Below the pieces are notes generated by a model. It was not told the origin of the DNA and ran no database searches. It saw nothing but the letters and a program-made list of their open reading frames with translations. The translations under genes and the position numbers were made by a program. A stretch of 64,000 bases of DNA from Candidatus Gastranaerophilales bacterium (lineage in GTDB: Bacteria > Cyanobacteriota > Vampirovibrionia > Gastranaerophilales > Gastranaerophilaceae). Where the stretch lies: the NCBI GenBank assembly GCA_944323935.1, contig CALUUJ010000002.1:1-64000 (forward strand), given 5' to 3'. Below, piece by piece: positions 55,633-64,000 of the stretch (position 1 is the first letter of the stretch; every line of letters begins with the position of its first letter).

Positions 55633-55661
55633 AATAAAAAAAAATGTACAAGAATTGTCAA
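55633..55661 (-). promoter_or_regulatory. Housekeeping-type promoter of the sigma-factor gene
   Basis: On the minus strand a perfect -35 TTGACA (55656-55661) is followed after 17 bp by TTTATT (55633-55638). Transcription would start near 55625, leaving a leader of about 30 nt to the ATG at 55593. This is the main reason for choosing that start over 55621. Confidence 0.55.
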
Positions 55662-55867
55662 AAAAAAGCCATATTTTTATTGACTAATTTTATATCTATT
55701 AAGTTTTGTAAAAGTGTTTTATCCTAGAAACACTTGAAATTTAAAAATATTTTAAGCTTAATACTAAAATTATAAAAAAAATTTAGCAATTTTTTTATAT
55801 TACAAGCATTTATGATTGTGTACATTAGCAAATATTAGTATTTTAGATAGTAAATAAGGAGTAAACA

Positions 55868-56947
55868 ATGATACAAGCACCACAATTAAAATATATGCCG
55901 GCTCAACAACCGATGCAAACAAACTATCAACAAGGTGCATATAATCCGGTTCAGTATAATCAAACACCGGGTGTTATATATAATTATCCTGTAAATAGCT
56001 GTTATTTACCTTCATCATCTTATGGTACAGATAAATCTCAGTTTAACGGTGTTAATATAGAAATTGTAAACCCTCAAGGTCAGGGCATTTCTCCTCAACA
56101 AAACTGTCCACAGATACCAGCACAATTTTTACCAGTGCAACAACCTGTAATGTATCCACAATATACAGTTCCATTCCCAACTTCTCAGGCTGTTGTTCAA
56201 GCACCGCAAATCCCTCAACAAACATTAGAACAGCCTGTACCGGCTCCACAAATAACAGTTGCACCTCAACAACAAACTGAACAAGCCGGTGTTCAAACAC
56301 AAAATAATGTTCCTGCAACAACACCTGTTGTCGCACAACCAGTACAACAAAATCCGGCAGTAGATCCGGCTGCATTTGCTGGCAGATTAAAAACGGATGA
56401 TTTAAATGCACAAAAGAAAACAATTGAAGAAATTGCAGAAGCTGTTAAAAATGGCGATTCAGTTGAAGGTCCGGCTTTACTTGATACACAAGTTTTTGAT
56501 GCTCTAGTTGAAGTTATAAATAAAGATACATCATCTTTAGAAGCACCAAGTCCTGATGTAATTGAATTAAGGAAAAAACCTCAGGAACAATTAACAGAAG
56601 AAGAAAAAATAAAAGCTAAAACACCTACACCATTAGAAGAAGCAGAAATAAACAAACAATATGCTTTATATACAATAGCTTATATGCAGGAACGTTTAAA
56701 TAATGAATTAGAAAAAAGAAACGGAAAGGCTCTTGATTTAAAAGATTTACCTTGTATAGAACAAGTTATTGATACTGCAAAAGCTAATCCAAATCCGATG
56801 TTAAGAATTAGTGCAATCGCTTCTCTATCTCATATTGCCAGACCTGAATATAAAGCAGATTTGCAAACTATCTTTGATTTAGCAAAAGCTGATGAAGATT
56901 CCAGAGTTCAAGAAGCTGCAACAAAAGCAGCAGATGCTTTAAAATAA
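55868..56947 (+). CDS. Pro/Gln-rich protein with HEAT-like repeats (paralogue of 15762-16577)
   Basis: The protein has 359 residues with AAGGAG before the ATG. Residues 1-180 are low complexity (Gln, Pro, Tyr, Val, Asn) and include NGVNIEIVNP, equivalent to the motif of the other paralogue. Residues 185-359 are helical; the last 60 form HEAT-like units (NPNPMLRISAIASLSHIARPEYKA, DSRVQEAATKAADAL). There is no signal peptide. The shared layout with the protein at 15762-16577 defines a family in this genome. A scaffold or adaptor role is a guess; the function is unknown. Confidence 0.68.
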   Translation: MIQAPQLKYMPAQQPMQTNYQQGAYNPVQYNQTPGVIYNYPVNSCYLPSSSYGTDKSQFNGVNIEIVNPQGQGISPQQNCPQIPAQFLPVQQPVMYPQYTVPFPTSQAVVQAPQIPQQTLEQPVPAPQITVAPQQQTEQAGVQTQNNVPATTPVVAQPVQQNPAVDPAAFAGRLKTDDLNAQKKTIEEIAEAVKNGDSVEGPALLDTQVFDALVEVINKDTSSLEAPSPDVIELRKKPQEQLTEEEKIKAKTPTPLEEAEINKQYALYTIAYMQERLNNELEKRNGKALDLKDLPCIEQVIDTAKANPNPMLRISAIASLSHIARPEYKADLQTIFDLAKADEDSRVQEAATKAADALK

Positions 56948-56964
56948 AAATATAATAAATAAAA

Positions 56965-56993
56965 AAAGGAAGCTTATTTAGCTTCCTTTTTTT
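56965..56993. terminator. Bidirectional Rho-independent terminator
   Basis: The stem AAAGGAAGC / GCTTCCTTT with a seven-base loop is flanked by A and T runs on both sides. It lies between two convergent genes and can serve the HEAT-like gene (+) and the HerA-like gene (-), whose stop is at 56992. Confidence 0.9.
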
Positions 56994-59193
56994 ATGATAC
57001 TTTTTCTATACCTGATATTCTTGGATCCAAAATGCGTCGTCCTACGTTTTCAAATTCTATTTGGCAAAACAGTATTTTGTTACTGTAATTTGCGAAACCT
57101 TCAATTATACCGTATCCATGCTTTGGATGATATACTTTGTCTCCAATTTTAAATGGAATATCACTAATTTTAATTTCTGATGAATTGTCTGTCTCATATA
57201 CAGGTATATCAGGATTTGTTTTATCTTTAATTTCTTCATTTATAGGTGGAGGTGTTTCTTCTCTCTCCATTTCTATAATAATATCCTTATTTTCTTCTTT
57301 TTCACTTTCCTGTTGAGGCGGTTTTTGATCATTATTTGATGAAATATTATTAATTACATCATCAATATTCACAATCTCATCATCAATTGATTCTTTTTTA
57401 TTTTCGCTTAAATCTATCGATTCAACTTCATTTATTTTTAATATATCGTTTTCATTTTGTAATGATTCTATTTCATCTTTTGGGGAAAGGTCTATAGATG
57501 AATTTGCTACTCCCATAGGAAGTATAACCGGTTGCTCTTCTATTTCGTTTGTTATGTCTTCTTCCTTTGTATTAGTATTCTCTTCCTCAGGTTTTGATAT
57601 ATTGGAAATTTCAATTGGTTCTATATCTTTTATTAAATTATTTTCCGCCTTATCTTCAATAGAAGATTCTTGAAGTGACATTGGTTTAAAAACATCATAT
57701 TCATTTGTTTTGACTTCTTGATTCTGTTTTTTGTTTCTTATATCATCAATAGTTATTTGTTCTTGATTTTGTTCATCAAGAAAATCTAAATCAGAATCAT
57801 TAAAATCATCATCTAAAATATCTTCATTTTCATTTGAGCTATTATTTTTTTCTTTGGAAACAGAATATTGATGTTCATCATTTATGACTGCTTCTGTTGG
57901 AATTATTTTTCGTGGAGATGATAATAATTTATCAACGTCTTTTTTTATTTCATTCTGTATCACTTCTTCAGTTGTTGATGAATCAAATGCTTGCAAATCT
58001 AATATTAAAGGAAGGTATAATGTAGATTCACCATATATTATGAATTCACCTGAATTGATTTTATTTAGTAATGTATTGTATGCTTCATCATCTTTTACAA
58101 AATTTGAAGGTTTAAACAATATTTGATTTCTACAGACTGATTTTAAAACTTGTCTGTATTTATTATCATAATTAGTTGAAACTATTGGGATGGCTTTATT
58201 TGTGTTGTATATGCTTATTATGGATTTTTTATCCAATGGAACATCATTTAGCGATAATACAAAATAACAATGCTTGTTTATTAACTCCAAGATGGATTGT
58301 ATTGCAAATTTATACCATTTTTCTTCTAAACTCGAGGCATCAATAATTAAAATATTCTGCTTGTCTAATATTGCATTGATTAAATCAAATTGAGATTTGC
58401 TTTCAGCAAAAATACTTTCTTGCGCATATAACCATAATTTATTTCTTAAAAGCATTAACCCTGAAACTGGGTTTGACATAAATTCGTTGTCTACAACATT
58501 TTTGAATAGTGTAAAAGGTAAAAATTTATTCTCTAAAGTTTTTAAATATTCTCTAAGTTCCAAAACTATACTTTGAATAACTGCTTTATCTTCAATCGGA
58601 CAATCATTAATATCATTTTCCAGTATAGTATTAAAAGCCTCAATATTTAAAGGAAGTTTAAAACTTTCTGAAATTTTCAATTTGGGAACATTTACTATTG
58701 AATTATATCGTCCATCAAAGTCTAATAATATTACTTTTTTTTGTTTGGTATATAATTCAGAGATAATATTTTGAATAAGTGTTTTTGTTTTGTCTTCTCT
58801 GTCTGATTGAATATAAAGTTTTTCATTTACAAATGAATCCGATAATTTAACAAAACATTCGGAATGATTAGACAAATTGCCTAAATAAATACTTTCCCCT
58901 GGTCCCTTTATAAGTTCAATTATTTCATCTGAGTTTATATATACTACATTGGAAGTTTTAGATGGAATATAGCCGTTATAATAAGAAAGATTATCATCTT
59001 TATCAATGGAAAGAGATAACCTTGCATCTGCCAAGTTATTCTCAGAATCCTCTGTTGTAGAAATATTTGTAATTTGTGCAATTAATTTTTGATTTGCATC
59101 TTCTACTAAAAGGAAATCAGATGGCAGAAGATGATTTTCTGTAGGATTATATATTATTTTTGCTGTATCATTTTTTACTTCTAAAAGTTGCAT
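56992..59193 (-). CDS. HerA-like P-loop protein with degraded Walker A and KOW/CarD-like tail
   Basis: The protein has 733 residues. The N-terminus (about 1-95) looks like a HAS-type beta-barrel ending VVYINSDEIIELI. The segment LYIQSDREDKTKTLIQNIISEL...KKVILLDFDGRY follows the HerA/DUF87 plan. The expected GxxGxGKS is SDREDKTKT, so nucleotide binding is doubtful. A Walker-B-like ILIIDASS comes later. Residues about 430-680 are acidic and disordered. The last 50 residues (IGDKVYHPKHGYGIIEGF...CQIEFENVGRRIL) resemble the CarD/UvrD-type tail that contacts RNA polymerase. It may be a non-catalytic DNA-associated factor. Confidence 0.5.
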   Translation of the reverse strand: MQLLEVKNDTAKIIYNPTENHLLPSDFLLVEDANQKLIAQITNISTTEDSENNLADARLSLSIDKDDNLSYYNGYIPSKTSNVVYINSDEIIELIKGPGESIYLGNLSNHSECFVKLSDSFVNEKLYIQSDREDKTKTLIQNIISELYTKQKKVILLDFDGRYNSIVNVPKLKISESFKLPLNIEAFNTILENDINDCPIEDKAVIQSIVLELREYLKTLENKFLPFTLFKNVVDNEFMSNPVSGLMLLRNKLWLYAQESIFAESKSQFDLINAILDKQNILIIDASSLEEKWYKFAIQSILELINKHCYFVLSLNDVPLDKKSIISIYNTNKAIPIVSTNYDNKYRQVLKSVCRNQILFKPSNFVKDDEAYNTLLNKINSGEFIIYGESTLYLPLILDLQAFDSSTTEEVIQNEIKKDVDKLLSSPRKIIPTEAVINDEHQYSVSKEKNNSSNENEDILDDDFNDSDLDFLDEQNQEQITIDDIRNKKQNQEVKTNEYDVFKPMSLQESSIEDKAENNLIKDIEPIEISNISKPEEENTNTKEEDITNEIEEQPVILPMGVANSSIDLSPKDEIESLQNENDILKINEVESIDLSENKKESIDDEIVNIDDVINNISSNNDQKPPQQESEKEENKDIIIEMEREETPPPINEEIKDKTNPDIPVYETDNSSEIKISDIPFKIGDKVYHPKHGYGIIEGFANYSNKILFCQIEFENVGRRILDPRISGIEKVS

Positions 59194-59329
59194 CCGGACC
59201 TTCTTTTATGAAGTGATAATCTCAATCGTAACTCACGTTCAATTATTATACTACATTATAAATATTATACAAATCATACGCCCAAAGGATTTAATAGCTA
59301 AATGATTAAATACTTTTTATTTTTTATGT

Positions 59330-59364
59330 AAAAATAAAGGTCAGATTTTTGTTAATATCTGACC
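59330..59364 (-). terminator. Rho-independent terminator
   Basis: On the minus strand GGTCAGAT / ATCTGACC (8 bp, ten-base loop, 59339-59364) is followed by TTTATTTTT. It lies 40 bp after the stop of the gene at 59405-60304. Confidence 0.75.
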
Positions 59365-59404
59365 AAGAATAAACAATATATATAAACAAAGTAATTAATA
59401 ATAA

Positions 59405-60304
59405 CTAAGCAAATGTTTTGAAAGAATCTTCTATGTTTTTATCGATAATTTGTTTTACGGATTCCATTTCTTTTTCTACGGAACTTTGCTGAGTTTGAAC
59501 TTGTTCTAATCTTAATTCCAAAAGTTTATCTTGTTTTTGAATCTTAGTCATAGCTGCTTCATATTCTGCTTCTGCGGCTGCATCATCTGCTGTATAATAA
59601 ACTTCTGAAATAAGGCTTGAACCTTGCCAAGTTATATCATCCCAGCCTGATTCTTCATTTGGATTTGCCTGTTGTATCAGCCATTGACCTGTTGATAACA
59701 TTTCTTGTAAATATATAGGATCCATACAATTTGCATCTTTTACAACATGTTCACCTTCGCCTACCAGTTCAGAATTGCTTTTGTCTTTGTAGACTACATT
59801 TAATTCTGATTCAGGATAAAGTTCATTATAATAATCGCATAAATCTGCTAAAGACTTGCTGCTTAATTCTGTTAATTCATCTCCTGTAACATCAGAAAAA
59901 TACTTTTGTATAAATTCTTCTTTGGATGAGTATTTCTTTGAAGAATTATAATTATTGGATAAAGCTTCTTCCCCATCTGTGGCTTCTTGCTTTTCTTTTG
60001 ATGATACTTCTATATATTCTCCCGGGATAACAACATTTCCGTTAACATCAACAAGACGCATTCCTAAACCAGAATATGGGTTTTGGCTTGTGAGAATATC
60101 ATATGTTAATTGTTGCGTAACACCATCAGCAGTATTTGCTTGCATAATTTTATTATTCATTGCTTCATTATATCTGTCCGCAATTTCTTGTGTTTCATTT
60201 GTAAGCGCTAATCTCTGCTGAGAAATTTGCTGTCCCTCATAAACCAAATCACTGTTTCTTGCAGTAAGACATAGATAACGTCCTTGTGATGCTGCTAGTC
60301 CCAT
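59405..60304 (-). CDS. Conserved-type protein starting MGLAASQGR, function unknown
   Basis: The protein has 299 residues with AAAGGAG before the ATG. The first 45 residues (MGLAASQGRYLCLTARNSD, then EGQQISQQRLALTNETQEIA) are amphipathic helix and resemble the start of a family I recall as common in Melainabacteria-like genomes. A globular middle with an acidic linker follows, then a long C-terminal coiled coil (EYEAAMTKIQKQDKLLELRLEQ to the end). There is no signal peptide. The two terminal helices around a central insert resemble the layout of self-assembling filament or hook proteins, but this is only an analogy. Confidence 0.6.
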   Translation of the reverse strand: MGLAASQGRYLCLTARNSDLVYEGQQISQQRLALTNETQEIADRYNEAMNNKIMQANTADGVTQQLTYDILTSQNPYSGLGMRLVDVNGNVVIPGEYIEVSSKEKQEATDGEEALSNNYNSSKKYSSKEEFIQKYFSDVTGDELTELSSKSLADLCDYYNELYPESELNVVYKDKSNSELVGEGEHVVKDANCMDPIYLQEMLSTGQWLIQQANPNEESGWDDITWQGSSLISEVYYTADDAAAEAEYEAAMTKIQKQDKLLELRLEQVQTQQSSVEKEMESVKQIIDKNIEDSFKTFA

Positions 60305-60407
60305 AGTTTATACTCCTTTATATATATTGTTGTATTAACTATGTCGACAAATTTTTCAATTATCTTGAGTTTATAATTTTACAATGTTACATAATGTAAC
60401 AACTTGT

Positions 60408-61403
60408 TTAACCTATATCCCATCTGCCGCAAGTACCACCCCATCGAGCAATTATTTTATCTGTTTTATTATTTAAATCAGTAGATGTTACTTCACCTTC
60501 AATAATTGTAATAATTTCACAGTTATTAGAACAACCGTTGCATTGATTTGTATATGAATTAAATGACATTTCACCAACACTAAAGCCTTTAAATGTTGTT
60601 GGTTTTTCATTAAATTGGTGATTTTCCATCGCTAATAATGCAGCCCCAATTGCGCCCATTGTTTGGTGGTTATCAGGTACAACTACTTTTGTATTTAAAG
60701 CTTCTTCAAACGCTTTAACCATGCCTGTATTTGTTGCTACCCCACCCTGGAACGTAACAATAGGGAGAATTTCTTTACCTAATGCCAAATTACTTAAGTA
60801 GTTTCGAACTAAGGCTTGGCATAAACCATATAATAAATCTTCAACCGGGTAACCTAATTGTTGTTTGTGAATAAGGTCTGATTCTGCGAATACACCGCAT
60901 CTTCCTGCTATTCTGGCCGGTGACTTAGATTGTAGGGCAAGAGAACCAAAATTTTGAATCGGTACATTTAGTCTTGATGCTTGTTGATCCAGGAATGAAC
61001 CTGTACCAGCTGCACAAACCGTATTCATAGCAAAGTCTGTAACAATACCGTCACGTAGAATTATAATTTTACTATCTTGTCCTCCAATTTCCAAAATTGT
61101 TTGAACTCCGGGAACATATGTGCTGGCTGCAACTGCATGAGCTGTAATTTCATTTTTAATAACATCTGCTCCAACTAAGGCTCCTGCTAAGTTTCTCCCT
61201 GAACCTGTTGTTCCGACACCCAATATATTATATTCTTGTTTTGCTTGCAACATTAGATTTTTCAATGATGTTTGAACTGCTATAACAGGTTTTCCTGCAG
61301 TTCTGGTCATAAAGCCATCTACAAATTTACCGTTTTCATCTACTATCGCTGCTTTTGTTGTAACTGAACCGACATCAATTCCTAAATATGAATTTAAAGA
61401 CAT
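60408..61403 (-). CDS. BadF/BcrA/HgdC-type activase ATPase
   Basis: The protein has 331 residues with an ASKHA fold: phosphate 1 loop YLGIDVGSVTTKAA, TILEIGGQDSKII, adenosine site TFQGGVATNTGMVKAF. The bridging cluster cysteine is in NTVCAAGTGSFLDQQ, and a second Cys, in AGRCGVFAESDLIHKQ, matches the activator family. These proteins use ATP to inject an electron into (R)-2-hydroxyacyl-CoA dehydratases or benzoyl-CoA reductases. No dehydratase gene is adjacent. The C-terminal part (CNGCSNNCEI) carries extra cysteines, as in the N-terminal portions of the larger fused activases. Confidence 0.88.
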   Translation of the reverse strand: MSLNSYLGIDVGSVTTKAAIVDENGKFVDGFMTRTAGKPVIAVQTSLKNLMLQAKQEYNILGVGTTGSGRNLAGALVGADVIKNEITAHAVAASTYVPGVQTILEIGGQDSKIIILRDGIVTDFAMNTVCAAGTGSFLDQQASRLNVPIQNFGSLALQSKSPARIAGRCGVFAESDLIHKQQLGYPVEDLLYGLCQALVRNYLSNLALGKEILPIVTFQGGVATNTGMVKAFEEALNTKVVVPDNHQTMGAIGAALLAMENHQFNEKPTTFKGFSVGEMSFNSYTNQCNGCSNNCEIITIIEGEVTSTDLNNKTDKIIARWGGTCGRWDIG

Positions 61404-61552
61404 TAAATAAATCCCTCTCTACATTTATATTATCAATTCTACTAAAAACAAAATTAAATTTGTAAAAATATATAAATAAATATAGAAAAAATAACAAATT
61501 TAAAGTATTTTTAACTTTATTCAAGTGTTAATGGAAGGTTTTTTATGTTTAA

Positions 61553-63238
61553 ATGAACAATATTTTTTCTTATTATACGAAATATAGAGATCATATTGAT
61601 GAATACAACCAATGGAATAAAGATGCAAATAATATTCCACAAAATAATAAAGCATCAAACTGTTCTGTTTCTCAAACATCCTTAAAACAAAAAGCAAAAG
61701 CAATTGCAGAGCCTATAATTCTATTAGACAGTTATGAACATGAAAAAGCAGAAGACTCTGAAACCTTTTTCCAAACTTTAAATATTGAATTAATGTCTGT
61801 AACAGGCGCCATTTGTTCTATTCCATTAGCCATAACAAAATTAATTCCTTTTTTGAATAAACATTCAGACAAACATAAAATAATAAAAAAAGCCGCTTCA
61901 TTTTTAGAAAAATACAAATCAACATCTGTTAATATTCTAGGAAAGAATATCTCTGCTGTAAAAATTGCAACAATCTTTTCATTATTAGGCGGGACTGCAT
62001 TTTTTATAAACGGAATGAAAAATTCTATGAGTTCTCAGCTTGGATTAATTAGAAAAGCTAGTTTTGATGCTACTCAAAATATTGTCAATGACCCTAAATT
62101 ATATGCGGTTTTAACTCCTGAACAAGAAGCAAAGGTTAATTCTATTGTTGACTATGACATTAAGCATAAGAATGCATTTGTTGACAAATTAAAAGATAAA
62201 GTTAATATAAATTCTTCTTTTCAGTCAGTTGGAGAATATAAAAGAACAAAAGAAAACTATATTCAGAGAAAAAAGAAATATTTTGAAGAACAGAAACAAA
62301 ATATAGAAAGTGCTTCCAAACATTATAAACCTTCATATCAAGCACAAGAAGATCAAATTTTATTTGAAAATCTTCTAAAAAATGTTGAACACGATGTTCT
62401 GGAACCATTAAGAAAAGTTGAAACAATTTCCAATATATCATACTCTGCAATGTTTACAGGCGGCTTTTTGGAATATCTTATTTCTGATAAATTGGTGGAT
62501 GTATTAGGAATAAAGAATAAGTTTCTGGGTGCAGGTATAAAAATCGGTGTTCCGCTTTTAACATATTTTATTCTAAATAAAAATATTTCTGATATAGAAA
62601 ACAAAGCTATTCTGGCAACAAAATATAAACATCTCAAAAATTTTATGGATAATCCGGAACAATATCAACAGCAACAAGACAACAATAATGAAAATCTTTT
62701 AAGCTTCATAAAAACAACATTAAAAGATATGAAAGATTATGATAGTTTTGCCCAAAATGAACTTCCTAAAATAAAAGCAAGAATGGATGCTAAACGCCAA
62801 ATAGAATTAACACCTGAGCAAATGAAAAAAGCAAAAGCGCTTCAAGAAAATACTTCTATGGTAATTAATAAACAAAGAGAACATCTATATGAACAATCAG
62901 TAGGGATAGAAACTCTATCCGAAACAATTTTGGGACCTATAGATATTGCCGCAACCGCTATTGGTGGAACAATAGGAAGTAAAATGGCTAAAAAATGCGG
63001 AAATAAAAAACTATCCGGTCTATTTACCGGACTAGGCGCAATTATAGCTTTTATTCCGGCTGCAATTATTGAAGCAAAACTCACAAAACAGCAAAAATTA
63101 TCAGAAAAAATTGCAGCAATGCTTGCAATAAAAGAAATACAAAACCCTGCAGTTTTTGAAAATAAATTAAATGACATTTATTATTCAAATTTTCAATTTA
63201 ACAAAAATCTTCCTGATATATTTGCCGATTTTTATTAA
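61553..63238 (+). CDS. Hypothetical membrane-associated protein
   Basis: The protein has 561 residues and is of unrecognised family. Hydrophobic segments occur near residues 80-100 (LMSVTGAICSIPLAITKLIPF), 138-152 (ATIFSLLGGTAFFI), 300-345 and 465-510 (PIDIAATAIGGTIGSKMAKK, then FTGLGAIIAFIPAAIIEA). Long charged helical stretches lie between them. The Gly/Ala-rich paired hydrophobic segments recall membrane-inserting helices. There is no cleavable signal. The gene is divergent from the activase gene (149 bp apart) and convergent with the aminotransferase gene, with only five bases between stops. Confidence 0.6.
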   Translation: MNNIFSYYTKYRDHIDEYNQWNKDANNIPQNNKASNCSVSQTSLKQKAKAIAEPIILLDSYEHEKAEDSETFFQTLNIELMSVTGAICSIPLAITKLIPFLNKHSDKHKIIKKAASFLEKYKSTSVNILGKNISAVKIATIFSLLGGTAFFINGMKNSMSSQLGLIRKASFDATQNIVNDPKLYAVLTPEQEAKVNSIVDYDIKHKNAFVDKLKDKVNINSSFQSVGEYKRTKENYIQRKKKYFEEQKQNIESASKHYKPSYQAQEDQILFENLLKNVEHDVLEPLRKVETISNISYSAMFTGGFLEYLISDKLVDVLGIKNKFLGAGIKIGVPLLTYFILNKNISDIENKAILATKYKHLKNFMDNPEQYQQQQDNNNENLLSFIKTTLKDMKDYDSFAQNELPKIKARMDAKRQIELTPEQMKKAKALQENTSMVINKQREHLYEQSVGIETLSETILGPIDIAATAIGGTIGSKMAKKCGNKKLSGLFTGLGAIIAFIPAAIIEAKLTKQQKLSEKIAAMLAIKEIQNPAVFENKLNDIYYSNFQFNKNLPDIFADFY

Positions 63239-63243
63239 ACTTT

Positions 63244-64000
63244 TTATTTTAAGTTTATAGAAACTAAGTTTGTATACAAAATTTTTTCCGGAAATTTATC
63301 AGGCATATTATTCCAGTATCTAAACACAAAAATTCCTTCGGATTCCAGTTCTTTTACCAAATTATCAGCTTTTTGTATATTATTTGCAAAATATGGATAG
63401 GAAAAAGGAACTTCATTTTCTTTTAATATTAAATTACCGTTTAGTCTTTTATTCCAATAATTAAATTTATTTATTCTTCCTTGTTTTTCTTTCTCTATAT
63501 TAATATTTTCAAAAATTTCCATTGTTGAATCTGAGATATATTTTATATCTTCTAAATCCAATTTATTTTCAATTATACAAAAGTCCTTAAAATTAAGAAT
63601 TTTGGGTTCATATTCAAAATTATCTTTAGTAATATCTATATCTAAACTTTTTTTTGTATATAAAAAAGAACCATTTCTGACAGTAGAGAAAAATTTTCTC
63701 AAAGAATTAAACGATGCAATGCCTTTAGGTTTTGAATAAAATGAGTGTGCATTATCTATTATCAAATTTTCATATTTCTTACTCAATTCATCTACAATAT
63801 TTGAACATACTCCAAAATAATCAGGATACAAAATAAAAGCATTTTTAGGGAATTTACACTCAGGATAAAAATTTCTATCTATATGATAGTATATAATTTT
63901 ACATTTTTCTTTATTAACGGCACTACGAATTACAGGACATATATAATAAGGAATATATATTTCTTTTATACCAAATGCTCTAATAATATACCTTAACGAA
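63244..64000 (-). CDS. DegT/DnrJ-like PLP aminotransferase, 5' part outside the window
   Basis: The frame is open to the right edge. About 250 C-terminal residues are visible; upstream of the first possible start the text still reads as protein (IRAFGIKEIYIPYYICPVI). The order is typical of sugar aminotransferases: 'IPYYICPVI', FILYPDYFG, LIIDNAHSFYSKPKG (the Asp that contacts the PLP ring), then SFNSLRKFFSTVRNGSFLY. In that last stretch the Lys of LRKFF is the candidate Schiff-base residue, although the usual GEGG motif is absent. Such enzymes make amino sugars for surface polysaccharides. The call is moderately sure. Confidence 0.6.
   Translation of the reverse strand, partial: SLRYIIRAFGIKEIYIPYYICPVIRSAVNKEKCKIIYYHIDRNFYPECKFPKNAFILYPDYFGVCSNIVDELSKKYENLIIDNAHSFYSKPKGIASFNSLRKFFSTVRNGSFLYTKKSLDIDITKDNFEYEPKILNFKDFCIIENKLDLEDIKYISDSTMEIFENINIEKEKQGRINKFNYWNKRLNGNLILKENEVPFSYPYFANNIQKADNLVKELESEGIFVFRYWNNMPDKFPEKILYTNLVSINLK

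Overview
The window comes from an AT-rich, Gram-negative-type bacterium that uses the standard genetic code. The lipid A genes lpxI and lpxB imply an LPS-type outer membrane. Signalling is mostly by HD-GYP, GGDEF and response-regulator proteins. Several families have no clear counterpart outside a few lineages: Pro/Gln-rich HEAT-like proteins, a protein starting MGLAASQGR, and EF-hand/coiled-coil giants. My best guess is a gut Gastranaerophilales ('Melainabacteria', non-photosynthetic Cyanobacteriota). That is inferred from overall character, not from a marker gene.

Region 1 (1-12.6 kb) is accessory DNA. A three-gene module cut by the left edge ends in a DUF6339-like gene and resembles Hsp90/MORC-type defence clusters. 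A small Xre-type regulator follows on the other strand. Next is a Mu-like transposition operon: a DDE transposase, a MuB/TniB-type ATPase, and a third protein built on a tyrosine-recombinase core-binding domain. The operon ends in three direct repeats spaced exactly 33 bp, which I read as the right end of the transposon. Immediately outside that end is a tightly coupled operon of a DUF4143-type ATPase, an OLD-family ATPase/TOPRIM nuclease and a UvrD-like helicase. The last two are Gabija-like. A DUF1643 gene closes the region.

Region 2 (12.6-25 kb) looks chromosomal: a MarR regulator, tRNA-Ser(UGA), a GT2 glycosyltransferase, a NarL-type response regulator, HEAT-like proteins, rpiB, a REC-STAS protein, a solute-binding protein with an AzgA-type purine permease, and a GT-C-like membrane protein.

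Region 3 (25-42 kb) holds the most unusual content. Three minus-strand genes encode proteins of 462, 1761 and 622 residues. The two larger ones share an N-terminal EF-hand-like and coiled-coil module. The 622-residue one ends in a C39-type cysteine peptidase domain, and none has a Sec signal. The peptidase gene is flanked by two copies of a roughly 185-nt convergent transcription unit with its own terminator, a candidate structured RNA. The second copy is joined to the last 14 codons of a lost second peptidase gene. Between the giants and the peptidase gene lies a three-gene split glutamate synthase. Further on are a B12-type radical SAM enzyme and a 773-residue protein with helical repeats and a C-terminal HEAGH zinc-protease motif.

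Region 4 (42-64 kb) is mainly core genome: mtaB, dnaE, two HD-GYP proteins (one with a degenerate GGDEF domain), a GT2 enzyme, lpxB and lpxI, a TSCPD protein, a PiT phosphate transporter with its DUF47 partner, and a sigma-70-type factor. It also has a second HEAT-like paralogue, a HerA-like protein with a degraded P-loop, a BadF-type activase, a membrane protein, and a DegT-like aminotransferase cut by the right edge.
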